Of a stretch of DNA of 64,000 nucleotides, positions 27,365 through 38,483 are shown in pieces; the stretch's first letter is position 1; every line of letters begins with the position of its first letter. The stretch is from NCBI RefSeq assembly GCF_040712315.1, contig NC_134013.1, positions 5,615,001 to 5,679,000 on the forward strand, written 5' to 3'. Below the pieces are notes generated by a model. It was not told the DNA's origin. It was given only the letters and a program-made list of their open reading frames with translations, and ran no database searches. The DNA comes from Castanea sativa. Taxonomy: Eukaryota > Streptophyta > Magnoliopsida > Fagales > Fagaceae. Position numbers and translations under genes: made by a program.

Positions 27365-29563
27365 GTACTCCCCAGTCATCTCCTTGTCCAAAGATTCAAC
27401 CGCGTCATTGGATTGGGCCATAAGCCTTAAAAGAAAGTCATCGGATCAAATTGTTTCAAATTTGACCAATAACTTGTACCTTTTCTGATATTGTTTACGT
27501 ACATATATACATCCAACCGTTGATCATATCATTGAAAAGTCATTTGGGGTACTAATCAGAATTCAATATTCAAACAAATGTGCACAATTCATTTACATCT
27601 AATGCTTAAAGGAAATGTGAAAAACTTAGCAATACGGATCTGGTTAGGCAACAGGCCTAACAAAGGCACTCATGAATGGCTACCCCCAAGTTAATCCCTA
27701 CCTAGTGGCTAAAATTAAATTTAATATTATTCTCAAGCTTTGCTTTTGCTACGTACAATGGCTGCAACATTCAAGAATAACAAAAGAATCAAACTTTGCA
27801 TTTTACATGTTAATTTGATTCGCAAAAGGCGGCACCTCAAGTAACCAAAAGATGTGTTGGATATATACGTGTGAGTAGAATGTTCATATAGAGAAAAAGA
27901 AAGGAAGTTGAGAAATTAATATAATATAGTAGAGCTCCTATGTCATATTAAGGACTCAATTGAAGTTTTCACAATAGAATTATCTTCCCAACAGTATTAT
28001 CTTCCCAACATGATGATGATGTTGGGGAGATCACTACCTTAGACTCAATTGGAGTTTTCCTAAGTATTATCTTCCCAACATGATGGTGATGTTGGGGAGA
28101 TAAAAAACTTTAAGGAGACTTTTTGAGTAGTTAATTTACAGAGACACACTTGACTCAAAAGGTCTAACTATGAGTTCAACTATATTATATTAATCACTCA
28201 TTATTATTATCATTATTCAATTTAGGATTTCAATAATGCGTATACACCCAACTGTTGATCATATCATTGAAAAGTCATTTGGGGTACTTATCAGAATTCA
28301 ATCTTCAAACAAATGTGTACAATTCAATTACATCTAATGCTTAAAGGAAATGTGAAAAACTTAGCAATTCTATTGGCCTTATGCATTTAGTCTTCAAATC
28401 GTGTTGAATTATTGACCCTATGTATCTATACCATTTTCCAAATCCGACATGCACGGTTATTCATTCTTAAAAGATTTGATTGTTCTGTCAAAAAGGAAAA
28501 GAAGTAAGTCTTATAGCTACGATACTTAGTTTTGGTAAATTTCTCGGTTCACATAGTCAAACTTTTGAGAGAGTTGTCTAGGTTATGCTTCCTTTTCTCT
28601 TTGGCTAAAACAAACGTGAAGAAAGGGCAAATGGAATTTTAAATGTGAAGAATATTATATCCATTATCAGAGGATAACTTGCAAAGGCAATTCTAGTAAC
28701 TGTGTACTTGTTAGAATTCAACAATTCAACATATGTGTACCATTCAATTTCAAGCGCTGCATAAGAGAAATGTAAAAACTTGATCATTTCTAGGACCTTC
28801 AGTAGAGATTAATGAAAAAAAAAAAAAATTACAGTAGAGATTAATGAAAGAACTGCAGCACGAAATTATGCGACTTGTCTCTAAAACTTAAGTTATTAGG
28901 AAAATGGTGAATTAAATCAATTAACCATTAGAATTTTCTATAGCAGTATTTGACTTGCTTATGCAAGACATTTTTTTTATGCATGGCTGAAGGCTTGAAG
29001 CCAGAGCAAAGACAATACAATTCACGTGGATGGCTATAGATCCAACTCAGGATAAACAAATCACCAATTAGAATAAATACTAAAAACAAGAACAAGAACA
29101 AGAACAATAATAAATAATACATTAAAACTTAAAGCTCAATCTGTCTCTCACAAGACTAGCTGATATCTTTGCCTCCTCCACTAAGATGTTTTCGGACATT
29201 AGCTGCCAAATTCAAGTTGGTCTCCACACACCCAAATGAGTTTGTGAGAGGCTGTTAGATTATAAGCCCAAGGCGCTTAGGCCAATTATTCTAGGTTTCT
29301 TGTACTACACTTATATTACTTATACAATGTATGTTGTCTACCTATATAAAAGGCAGACCTTTGTACTTTATTCTATATAGTTTAATACACAGTCTTTTAG
29401 ACTTTAACAAGAGGACTCAAGCAAATTACTGACTAGGCACCATGTCATTGCACTGGAAGCTTGTTCAAAGTTCCATGGAAATATGTTATATTAACTTTAT
29501 ATGATTTCTGCAGTTCTTAGATTAAATCATTTGCTAGAGGGAGAGAGAGAGAGAGAGAAGTAC
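27365..29563. other. Region between PLP copy 1 and the RPN11 exon-1 copy
   Basis: Non-coding, very similar to about 57292-59576, partly to 44868-46560. It includes a 128-bp patch (27506-27633) repeating 28241-28368, and a two-copy repeat of about 70 bp (27953-28101) with a CCCAACATGATGATGATGTT hairpin core. The (GA)n run at 29540-29559 marks the join to RPN11-derived sequence. A 60-codon frame at 28605 is conserved in unit 4's approach but has no protein features. Confidence 0.65.
27953..28101. repeat. ~70-bp minisatellite upstream of PLP copy 1, two units
   Basis: The unit starts GACTCAATTGRAGTTTTC, continues TATTATCTTCCCAACATGAT and ends GATGTTGGGGAGAT. The CCAACATGAT/ATGTTGG core can form a hairpin. 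Unit 2 has two units (about 45423-45555) and unit 3 has three (57935-58138). Confidence 0.8.
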
Positions 29564-29696
29564 CGTGCTTGAGCATTTTGAGGAGAGGGAGGGAAGAGAT
29601 ATAGACTTGCTCCGACGAATCGAGAGTCGGCGAATCTGGTGGCGGATGGCCCAAACCACCACCGGCGCCGGCGAACATTCGCTGCAATCTCTCCAT
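29564..29696 (-). pseudogene. RPN11 exon-1 copy (unit 2 boundary)
   Basis: A 133-bp exact-length copy of RPN11 coding exon 1, starting [14 protein letters not shown] and ending ...LLKMLKHG, with its GT donor intact (29563-29562). One visible substitution changes SSLALLK to SSLPLLK (Ala37 to Pro). No other RPN11 exons follow; the next gene downstream on this strand is PLP copy 1. It is therefore a gene fragment created by a duplication breakpoint in RPN11 intron 1, but it could still act as a transcribed first exon. Confidence 0.9.
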
Positions 29697-29990
29697 ACCT
29701 GACATAAAGGGTCTCTCTCTCTTCTGAGTTTTCTTTCTTCTCAACATTTCCGATGCTCTTTCTCTCTACTCTGCTTTTGCTTAGGCTTCGACCTTTTTAT
29801 ATATTGGTTCGGATCCAATAACATTTATATATGAAAGTTTTTTGGGCCTGATTTAAATATGGCCCATACTGAAAATAAATGGGCTTATGTTTTGTGTTTC
29901 AGCCTATAGGGAAATCTGGGCTAGGCAAGTTTTAAATTCTCTTATTGCAGATCTAGGCCCAAATATGTTTTTTTTTGGGGGTCATGATAG
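29697..29990 (-). promoter_or_regulatory. Duplicated RPN11 promoter (unit 2)
   Basis: Retains the TATA-like CCAATATATAAAAAGG (about 29794-29809) and the site II cluster (GGGCCTGA, ATGGCCCAT, AATGGGCTTA, CTGGGCTAGG). It points at the exon-1 copy and, beyond it, PLP copy 1. Confidence 0.65.
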
Positions 29991-31334
29991 GGCAATAAAA
30001 CTAAAAACCCAACAAATCCATGAAATTTCCCATTTGGTAAAGAAAATTTAAAGAGATCCCGTCCTAAACAAATTTTAACATCTTATTATAAGCCCATCCC
30101 ACATGTATACTTCATTTTCTTACCTACACAATAAACTCACAATAAATTTAATTAGTGAGACCCGCTAGAAATGTGAGTTAAAAGAGTATCATATCACAAT
30201 ATATAATATGAGAGTACTTAATAATTATGTCTCAAACATATACATTTACTAGCTAATAATTCTACTACCGTGCACCATTGGTGCAGTGGTCACTTCACAA
30301 GTATAAATGCTTGTGGAGTGTGGGGGGTAAGAGCTTAGGTTCAAGTCTCGAAGAGATAATTTTACACACATATACACTTAGATTATGTTAGAGTAGAAAC
30401 TCTATCTTGTATAAAAAAAGAAGAAGCTAATATTTCTTGTATATTCATGAGTGCAATTATTAAAAATAACTACAATTGTATGCGTATCTATGTAGCTTTT
30501 TTGTTTAAATAAATAATATATTGTATACCTTCGTAGTATTACATAGAAATATAATAATTTCAAATAAAGCTTTTTACATTTTCTAAGTTTAGGCATGAAT
30601 TTGAATGTAAATATAACTGATCCAAACCAAATGGAATGACACTTAGCATGCAAGTGAAATGCATTAAACATCTAAAAACACTTGGCATCAAATAATAGTT
30701 CATTCTAAAGACACTAGTGGTAAACTGTCGAAATTGATGCCTCTGATCTTGGTTATAGAAGTATTCTTAAACAATTTTTTTTTTTTGGTGTCTAAAGAAC
30801 AAGTTATTTATTTCCAATTAGGTTTATAAAATGTTGCGCAACAAAATCATAGTACAATCAATAAGAAATTCTAGATGTTGTTTTATGTATTTCAAAATTC
30901 CAAGCTTTTAAATTGGAAATCTTTAATTAGTTCAATTTGTTTGCAAAAATGCAAAGGATATATTCAAAGATGTTAAAAATTTACCCTCTAAACAAATTTG
31001 TGCAATATGACAAGCTCTCTTTTAAGTGTCTTTTTTTTTTAAATTGAAATTGTATATATTAAAGGAGAATCAAACTCTATTCCTGAATTTTAAACCTATG
31101 AATTTTTATGCTGCTGCTCCCTGTCATTGAAAGGTCCACATATTTAATAGTAAAATTACAAACTAGTCTTATAGATTATAGAATAATTGGTATCAATCAC
31201 TATCTACGTTGACTGGTAGAAATCCTGTGTTTTTTAAAGTCAAAGTCAAGTCTCTTGCTCATTTCTGCCACCAAACCCTAAAAGTAGAAGAAGAAGAAAA
31301 AAAAAATGTGAGGAGAGAAGAGTACAACTGTACA
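29991..31334. other. RPN11-upstream-derived non-coding DNA (unit 2)
   Basis: Follows the RPN11 upstream region with a deletion near 30108. It carries a SINE (30264-30424) and a ~160-bp segment (about 30702-30862) absent from the original locus. No gene. Confidence 0.7.
30264..30424 (+). mobile_element. tRNA-derived SINE (unit 2)
   Basis: Box A-like TTGGTGCAGTGGTCAC and box B-like GGTTCAAGTCTC near the 5' end, an A-rich 3' end, and flanks AGCTAATAATTCT (30251-30263) and AGCTAATATTTCT (30425-30437). The original RPN11 locus has the empty site AGCTAATAGTTCT at 17861-17873. Confidence 0.85.
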
Positions 31335-33838
31335 TGTAATACCCCGATTTTATTTTATGATCATCACCATCATCATCATTATTAATATAGAGTTGAGGTA
31401 CTTTATGCGTGTGCATAGTAAGATGGGAGTAGACAATTTTGTGGTGTTACAAAATAGGTGAGAAGATTAAAATTTTAATGCATACAATTTAGTGTGATAG
31501 TTTAAATAAATAAATAGAAGAGGAAGATGTTTATGGGCCTCTTGGAGACTAAAGAGATAAGTTTAAGTGGGTTTTAAACTATAGCCCACTACTCCAGTAA
31601 GCCCACATCTTTGATGTGTTGTATATATAAAGTAGAGGAAAAGATAATTAGGGTTTTGATAAGAAATGTTTTATCACTAAGGAGGTTAGAAGATGTATTA
31701 TTTCCTTGGAGTTAACCAAGAGGCAACCAAAGAATTTCAGGTATGATTTCTCATCAGTTAGAATCAAAGAATTAAAAAGTTAGAACCTTATCATGGAATC
31801 AGTAGTGATGGGTAGATTGTTAAAAAGGGTGTTGTTTACACTGTAAATCTTAATTCGGGAAGATGATTTTTTGTTCTTCATTGGGTTATATATATATTGA
31901 TTCCTAGATTACAAATCCTAATTCAAGGAAAACATGGCTTTCACGTTCCTGGTGGTTATATAGATTGGCTTAACGATTTTGTTATTTTTTCTTTTATCTT
32001 TGGGATTATAAAGCCGCGGATTTCATTTAAGAATAAAGCCATTGGATGTATCTAGATAAAAGCAATATATTACAAAATTGCTAGAGTAAAGCCACGGGTT
32101 ACACAGTTTGACTATGTAAATGGCTTTTATGTTTCTTTGGGTTTTATATATTTACATATATTAAATCCTAGGGCCCCTACAGCTTGTATTCTAGAACAAA
32201 AGTCAAGATTTTTAAAGCTTATAAATAATGTATAAGGGTTTACTTTTCATAGGGGCTTATATCAAATCCCGAGTTTACAATATATGGGTTACCGCCTCTA
32301 AAGTTTGATAAACTCAAGGAAACATTTTGGGCAGAGATTTCTTGCATTGGTATTATTAATAAGTTCAACAAAGTATAATCATAGTGAGTTAGTTTGTATA
32401 GCTCTAGAAGCTTTATAGCTATAGAGAATATTAAGTATGATTTTCATAGTTGATTATAGGTCCTGTTTAAGAGTGTCTTGAGGCTCTTTGGAGGTTATTT
32501 TGGCTGGACTTTTAGAGTGATTCGAGTGTGGTAAGTAATTATGCAAATATGCACAAGTTTTGTTCTTTAGGTTCTTAGAAGTTAAAGGTTTTCAAAAGTT
32601 ATATTTTTTTAGCTTACATTTTAAAAGTTTATCAAAAAGTATTTTTACACTATTGAAAGAGAAATTTTAATTGACTTTTAGATAATGTTTTAAGAGAAAT
32701 TCGAATTTTAATAACGTTTTGAATGTCCAAATCCCATTTAAAAGATGATTTTGAAACTAAACTATTTTCCGAAAATAATTGAGTTTCAAAGTAAGTTTTC
32801 TAAAAAGATTCTTGTTTTTTAAATTTGTTTCAAACCAAGTGATTTCGAAATCATATTCTTGTTTTTCAAACAGTATTTAAGACACTTCTTCTAGCAAATT
32901 GGATTTTCAAACTTACTCAAGAATTTTAAAAAAATATTTATATAAACTCTTCGGTTCCTATTTGTTCCCTAAGAGAGTCAAGCATATTTTGATTTATGTT
33001 TCAATTTGAATAATTGTTAATATTAAGAAGATTATTTTATTTTGTATATATTTTATTTTGTGTTATGTGACTCAAAATGATTATTTTAAGAATTGATCAG
33101 ATGTATGTGTAAATCCGCTCATAGGATTGTATGTGAGAATATGTGTTGATCCCTCATCAACAGGGGTTAGATGTTGGTATCCGTTCACAAGATTGTATGT
33201 GAGAATATGTGATGTGTATATGTGACATTGTGCTCTGATCAATTATATGTATGTATTTTCTAATAATTTTAAGATGTGATTACATATGTATTAAGTGATT
33301 CATTATATTTTTTGGAAAGCTATATCAGATATTTTGAGTGAAATTGTGAAAAAATCAACATACTCGTGCCTTGCTTGACTCTATTTTGTTGTGTATTAAG
33401 TATAATTACTTACTAGATGTGTGGCTTACCCCATCAATTATTATTTTCAAATTAAAGTGTAGTTGGGAATATAGAATCTTTGGACCGCTTTGTAAGGTGC
33501 GAGGTAGAGCATGGAAGTTGTAGGCGACTTCAGTATTACTTGAAGACTCATAGAAGTTTAGTTACCTTTGTTTTGTATTTACGTTTCATATAGTGGAGAT
33601 TGTTTCCAATTTGTGGAGTTTTGAAAGGATTTTTTTTTTCCGCTTTAGACTTCACAGTATTTTGGAGATTATTATTATAAATTGTGGATTTTAGTTATTG
33701 TAAGGGATTTATCAGTAGCATTGTTTATTTGGAGTTTTATTGAGCTATGTTTAAATGAATTATGTTTTTTTGAGATAGGTAAGGTTAGCAAGTTAGTCAT
33801 GTATCTAAATTCATGTTCCATAGAATTGGGTCGTGACA
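31335..33838 (+). mobile_element. 2.5-kb solo LTR-like element, possibly Tekay/Del type
   Basis: Starts TGTAATACCCCGATTTT and ends TTGGGTCGTGACA. Flanked by a perfect 5-bp duplication GTACA (31330-31334, 33839-33843). Units 3 and 4 keep the empty site ACTGTACAAGTCTC (near 48167 and 61437). TGTAAYACCCC...GGTCGTGACA ends are, as I recall, common in large LTRs of plant chromoviruses. I see no coding domain and no second LTR, so a solo LTR or LARD-like relic is most likely. Confidence 0.8.
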
Positions 33839-34198
33839 GTACAAGTCTCATATATACCATCAGTGGCACGGCTCAGGGTTTTTTTTTTTGAGGGGTCAAT
33901 AGTATTGTAATTTTTGTGTGTTAAAAGTTGTGTAATTTTTTGTTAATGAAGAAGAAAAGTGTTGGAAAAACAACTTTATTTTGTGGCCATCGGCAAAGTA
34001 AACTAGAGCCTGGATAGAGGATTTATTTACTTATTTATTTATTTTAAAAATGAATTAGCAGTTTTAAGAGTACAACTAGCTACTACACAACACTTTCACA
34101 ACAAAATTTATGTGGCAAGTTGTTAAAGATATATAAAAAAGTGATGTCATTTGTGGGTTTAGATGAAAACCAATTAAAACTTACCACTTAACTTTTAT

Positions 34199-34975
34199 GG
34201 GAGTATGGGTTGTAGGGCCATGTATGGGAAAAACTAGTGTAGCATGCTGTTCTCCTTTGCTATCTGGTTGATATGGAAAAGTAGGAACCAGGTTGTTTTT
34301 TCGGGCAAAACTCAGAACACGAATCTTTCGGCTGAAATAGAGAACCACTTCACTGAATTCCTGTATTGTGCTAGCTCTCCAAGGTGCCCCACTCCAAGGG
34401 TTGCAGTGATGTGTTGCTAGGAGAAACCGCCAGAGGGATGGATGAAGCTAAATACTGATGGATGTATTGTAGGTAGTCCAGGCTTAGCTGGTTGTGGAGG
34501 TGTTGTGCGAGATAGTCATGGGAATTGGGTCTCTGGGTTTTCAATGCATATAGGGGCTACAAATAGCTTTGTGGCTGAATTATGGGGTCTAAGGGATGGG
34601 TTAATGTTGTGCAACAATTTGAATACACCCTCTCTTATCGTTGAGCTGGACGCTAATTCCATAATGGATATTTTCTGTAGAGATGGCTATGTAAATGAGG
34701 TGATCTCTCCCATTTTGGATGATTGTAGGATGCTTATTACCAAGTTTCAACAGGTGCATTTTGTTCACTGCTTTCGGCAATCAAACCAATGTGCAGATGC
34801 CCTTGCTAGAATAGGAGCTGGTCAAGATTTAGATTTTAGATCCTTTGAAAGTCAGCCTATGGACGTTTTTGATTTTGTTGAGAGAGATAATTGTGGGTTG
34901 TTCTATACCAGGCTATGTCTTGTTCCTGGTTAGTTTTCTTTGTTTAATGAAATCATATTTTTCACCAAAAAAAGA
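34199..34975 (+). mobile_element. LINE 3' end, 5'-truncated insertion
   Basis: Flanked by a 38-bp direct repeat (34161-34198 and 34976-35013) with three mismatches. Units 3 and 4 have the uninterrupted site (about 48470-48520, 61750-61800). The insert holds the RNase H domain and a short 3' tail ending CACCAAAAAAAGA. The insertion lies inside a MITE-like repeat. Confidence 0.85.
34421..34933 (+). pseudogene. LINE RNase H domain (RVT_3-type)
   Basis: Frame EKPPEGWMKLNTDGCIVGS... with the plant-LINE RNase H pattern: the first Asp in LNTDG, Glu in FVAELWGLRDGL, Asp in IVELDANS, and the C-terminal HFVHCFRQSNQCADALAR. The domain cuts RNA in RNA-DNA hybrids during retrotransposition. From the first ATG (34442) it is 163 codons, but the true domain begins upstream. 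A TAG at 34418-34420 stands just before it, where Trp (TGG) is common in this family, so the polyprotein is probably broken there. No RT is attached. Confidence 0.85.
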
Positions 34976-35013
34976 AGATGAAAACCAGTTAAAACTTGCC
35001 ACTTAAATTTTAT

Positions 35014-35746
35014 TGTAAAATTATTTTGAAAATAGCACTAAAATAATTATATTCAAACTTATTTCAATTGGGATCAAACAAAAATTAGGGTTGGAATGTT
35101 CAAAATTTTATTTTAAGGGGTCAAAAAAAATTAAAATATTTTATATATAATTTTTAGTTTTTGACCCGGTTAAAGATTGATTTCAACCCTAGCCGACTCA
35201 GTAACATGGTTTTGAAACTCAGACCATTCAAAGAACCGAAAAATGAAAAGGTTCAAGGTTTTCAAGGTCAGACCGAGGTCGAACTGTGATGATGTCATAA
35301 TTAATTTAATAGTTATTTAAAATATAGATAAATATAATAAATTAGTATAAATAGAAAAACTGACTAAAATAATTCAAATAAATATAAAGACCATCATTCA
35401 AATGTATTTTTTATATTATAACTTTCATTATGGTGTTTCAAAAATCAAAAGAATATTATTATTAATTGTTGAAAATAATAATAATAAAAATTATTAGTTT
35501 ACATTATACTATAAAGATAAGATAGATTTATATTATAAACAAAATGAATGTCTACGATATATATTTTTATGCAAATATGTATAATATCATACACTTTTTT
35601 TTATTATAAATTTATGTAATACTAGTTAGGGCAGCACGTACAAGGCACGTGTTTGTCGTGGAAAAAAATTACTGTAGTAATTCAGGTCAATTTTAGATTT
35701 TATTTGTATTACAAAATAAAGATATGAATCATTTGATTTTTAAAGT
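35014..35746. other. AT-rich transposon-derived DNA
   Basis: Corresponds to about 48520-49160 in unit 3. It contains ACCG/GGTC-rich words (GGTTTTGAAAC, CAAAGAACCGAAAAA, AGACCGAGGTCGAA) that look like one end of a DNA transposon. No gene. Confidence 0.5.
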
Positions 35747-36514
35747 TGTAAGGGCACAATTTGTACCCGATCCAACCACTAAATGGATCAAGGCCCAAAG
35801 AGCCTTATACAATAAAAATTGTAGAGCGTGGGCTTGAAACCTGAGTTTATGGATATTGGATAACAAACAAACAGACAAACAGGCTAGATTGCCGCAACTA
35901 TGCAATTAGAATATAAGAATAACAGAAATTCTCCTCGGACATAAGCCGAGGATGAGTGAGATTGCTTTTCTCTCTTTTTAATGAAGTATCTTAATCAAGA
36001 AGCAAAAAAAAAAAAAGTCCCTCTCTCTTTCCACCTTCCTTTTATTTTATATCCCTCCTTCTTCTTTCATTTATCTTCCACGTATAGCACAAATTATCAA
36101 TTAGGATACTTGTCCCATCCACCGCCCTCTTTCAATCTACAAATAATAACTGGAAGATTGAACCTTACTGTTCAGAGGTCATTTTCCCATTAATGCGGCT
36201 AAAGAGGTAGGTGCAGGGTCTTTAATGCGGTGGTGGTAGTTTTTCCCTTGATATTTCTCATACGTTACTTCTCTCCACAACTATATGAAACACATCATTA
36301 CCCACCAGACTTTCCAGAATTCTCTCCCAAAGCATGATGACACATCATACGGTCTTTAACTGACTTGGTCGAGAAGACGCCTCTCCTCGGACGACCTCAC
36401 CAATCTATCTAGCACGAATCGACTTGTGGGCTTCGAAGGCTCTACTTGGACAGGCTTGTACCGCCAAACCAGGCCCAAGGCCCAAATGTATATTTTAATC
36501 ATTTCACCCCCACA
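35747..36514 (-). mobile_element. Solo LTR, minus orientation, perfect 5-bp duplication
   Basis: On the minus strand it begins TGTGGGGGTGAAATG and ends GTGCCCTTACA, 768 bp. Flanked by AAAGT at 35742-35746 and 36515-36519. It shares GCACCTACCTC, CCGCATTAATGGG and CCGAGG/CCTCGG words with 7930 and 21004 but is clearly diverged, a sister family. Confidence 0.9.
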
Positions 36515-36519
36515 AAAGT

Positions 36520-37685
36520 GTATAGAGATTTACATTAATCAAAAGAGATATTAATTTTAAAAATTTTGATAATTATGTCGTAAAAAGTTAATCTCATTCG
36601 TTTAAAATTTTTGATCAATCACAAAGTTAGGGTAGCTATTTAACATATAAATATTTATTTAACTATAATAGTTTTTTAGTACTTACTTGCTAAAAACAAT
36701 ATATCTATTCTCTAAAAATTTCTAAGAATGATAACGAATATAATCATCTTCCAATAATAAACAACTGAGTTTTGCTAAGAAATAAAAAATAAAAATAAAA
36801 GATAACAAAAGGCATGTGTCATCAAATATCATCACTCTAACTTTCTAAGAATTTTTATCATTTAAAACTCAAAATACGTAAAGAAAATTTTTAAGATATT
36901 AAAATTTAGCAGGAGTAATTTAGACATTACACAATAAAATATTTTAAGAATCATAAGCTTTCATTAGGGTTTAACTGTGAGAATAACAATATGACATATT
37001 TGCTTTTTTCCAAAATATTAAGGGAAAAATTGCTTGATTTAAAGTTTAAGGAAGAATTGTAAACTACCCCAAACATAAAGGATAAAAATGTTTTTTTCCT
37101 AAGTTTTTGTTTTTGTTTTGTGTGCAAAACTATGTGTTTTTACTTAAAATAGTGTGTAAAGAAAAAAATATATACAAAAAGTCAACCCAAGAAAATTGTA
37201 TGTGGAATAGTGAATTTTGGCTCAATAAAATTGATTAAACCAACAAAATTTCTAAAAACACAACAGAATGACGCAACAGTTTTTTATATATTTTATTTTA
37301 ACTTGTAAAGAATTGACAATTCAGCAGTTTTGAAAATATTGTGACAACATCAAGATGTCTTAACATTTTTCACACAAAAAAATGTTATATCCATGACATT
37401 TTTACAATAAATCATAAGTAGTAGGTTACTACAAGTTGTTATTGGTGGGCAAAAAAGTAGTTTCATTGGTAAGTTTAAATTAGAACCAATAAAAATTTAC
37501 CATATTTGATTTGTTATGAAAATGTTGTGAAAATTATTGTGGACAAACCAAAAATAATATAACAAATATACTACAACTTTATGCATTCACCAAAAAAAAA
37601 AAAAAAAGAGCCAGCAAAACAGTAAAAGTTAAACAAACCAAAACTACTGTAGCGAAATTACCGTAACTTTTCTCATTCACTCTTT

Positions 37686-37747
<62 letters not shown>

Positions 37748-38483
37748 TACATTTCACTTACAATGTAAATTTATATTGTAAACACATAAAAATTGGTAAA
37801 TGTTGTACATATTTGTAAAATTTGTACAAATTTTTTTTTTTTGCAAATATATATAATATTTGCTACTTTTTGTGTGTATATAATGTAAGCTTGCATTACA
37901 AGTAGAAAGTAATCATATAAAGATCCTTTAAAAGAAAGAAAAAAAACAAGCTCAAACCAAGTTGATGAACTTGAAGGAAAAAAAGGAAGAAAAAGGCAAG
38001 TCACTAAACCAAAAATACTGTTTATAATACTATTCATGAGCTTATTCGCTCTTTTTATATAGAGAGGTGTTACGTTCATAACATTTATACAACATTTTCA
38101 CAATAAATCATAGGTGGTTAATTATTATTAGTTTAAATTTGAACCTAATACTAAGATTACTTTTTTGCCCTAACAATAACAACCAGTAAAAACCTGCCAT
38201 TTAGAATTTGTTGTAAAAATGTTGTGAAAATGTTATGGACATATCATTTCTCTTTTATATATAGAAAAAAAGAGCACAAATCGATGATTGAAAAAAAAAA
38301 AAACGATGAACAATATATATTGAACAAATCAAAAGTACTGTAACTTTTACACATTCACCTAACAAGTATTACATCATTTTCACAAAACATTTATTTTCAG
38401 TTGTGGTTGATCACAGTTTCATATTTTATTATTTTATTTTGACTTATAAAAAATTGACACATCAATAATTTGTGAAAATATTG
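36520..38483. other. AT-rich spacer with MITE copies (unit 2 specific)
   Basis: No gene. Replaces the distal segment found in units 1 and 3. Contains two MITE-like elements (37389-37546, 38072-38243) and a long (AT)n run (about 37689-37740). Confidence 0.6.
37389..37546. mobile_element. MITE-like element with CCACAA/ATTTT-type inverted ends
   Basis: The left end TCCATGACATTTTTACAATAA is matched in inverse by TGTCCACAATAATTTTCACAA. A second copy lies at about 38072-38243 with TTCATAACATTT.../AAAATGTTATGGAC ends. Related palindromic ends occur at about 34086-35035, 48401-48540 and 61675-61815. Target duplications were not resolved. Confidence 0.55.

Noticed and set aside
28605..28787. A 60-codon frame conserved at 58643-58825
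   Set aside because: Identity reflects recent segmental duplication; there is no codon-like divergence or motif.
30264..30424. Possible functional tRNA genes at the three SINEs and at 51393
   Set aside because: Only box A/B-like words are present; no cloverleaf with acceptor and anticodon stems is visible, and poly-A-like tails and target duplications mark them as SINEs.
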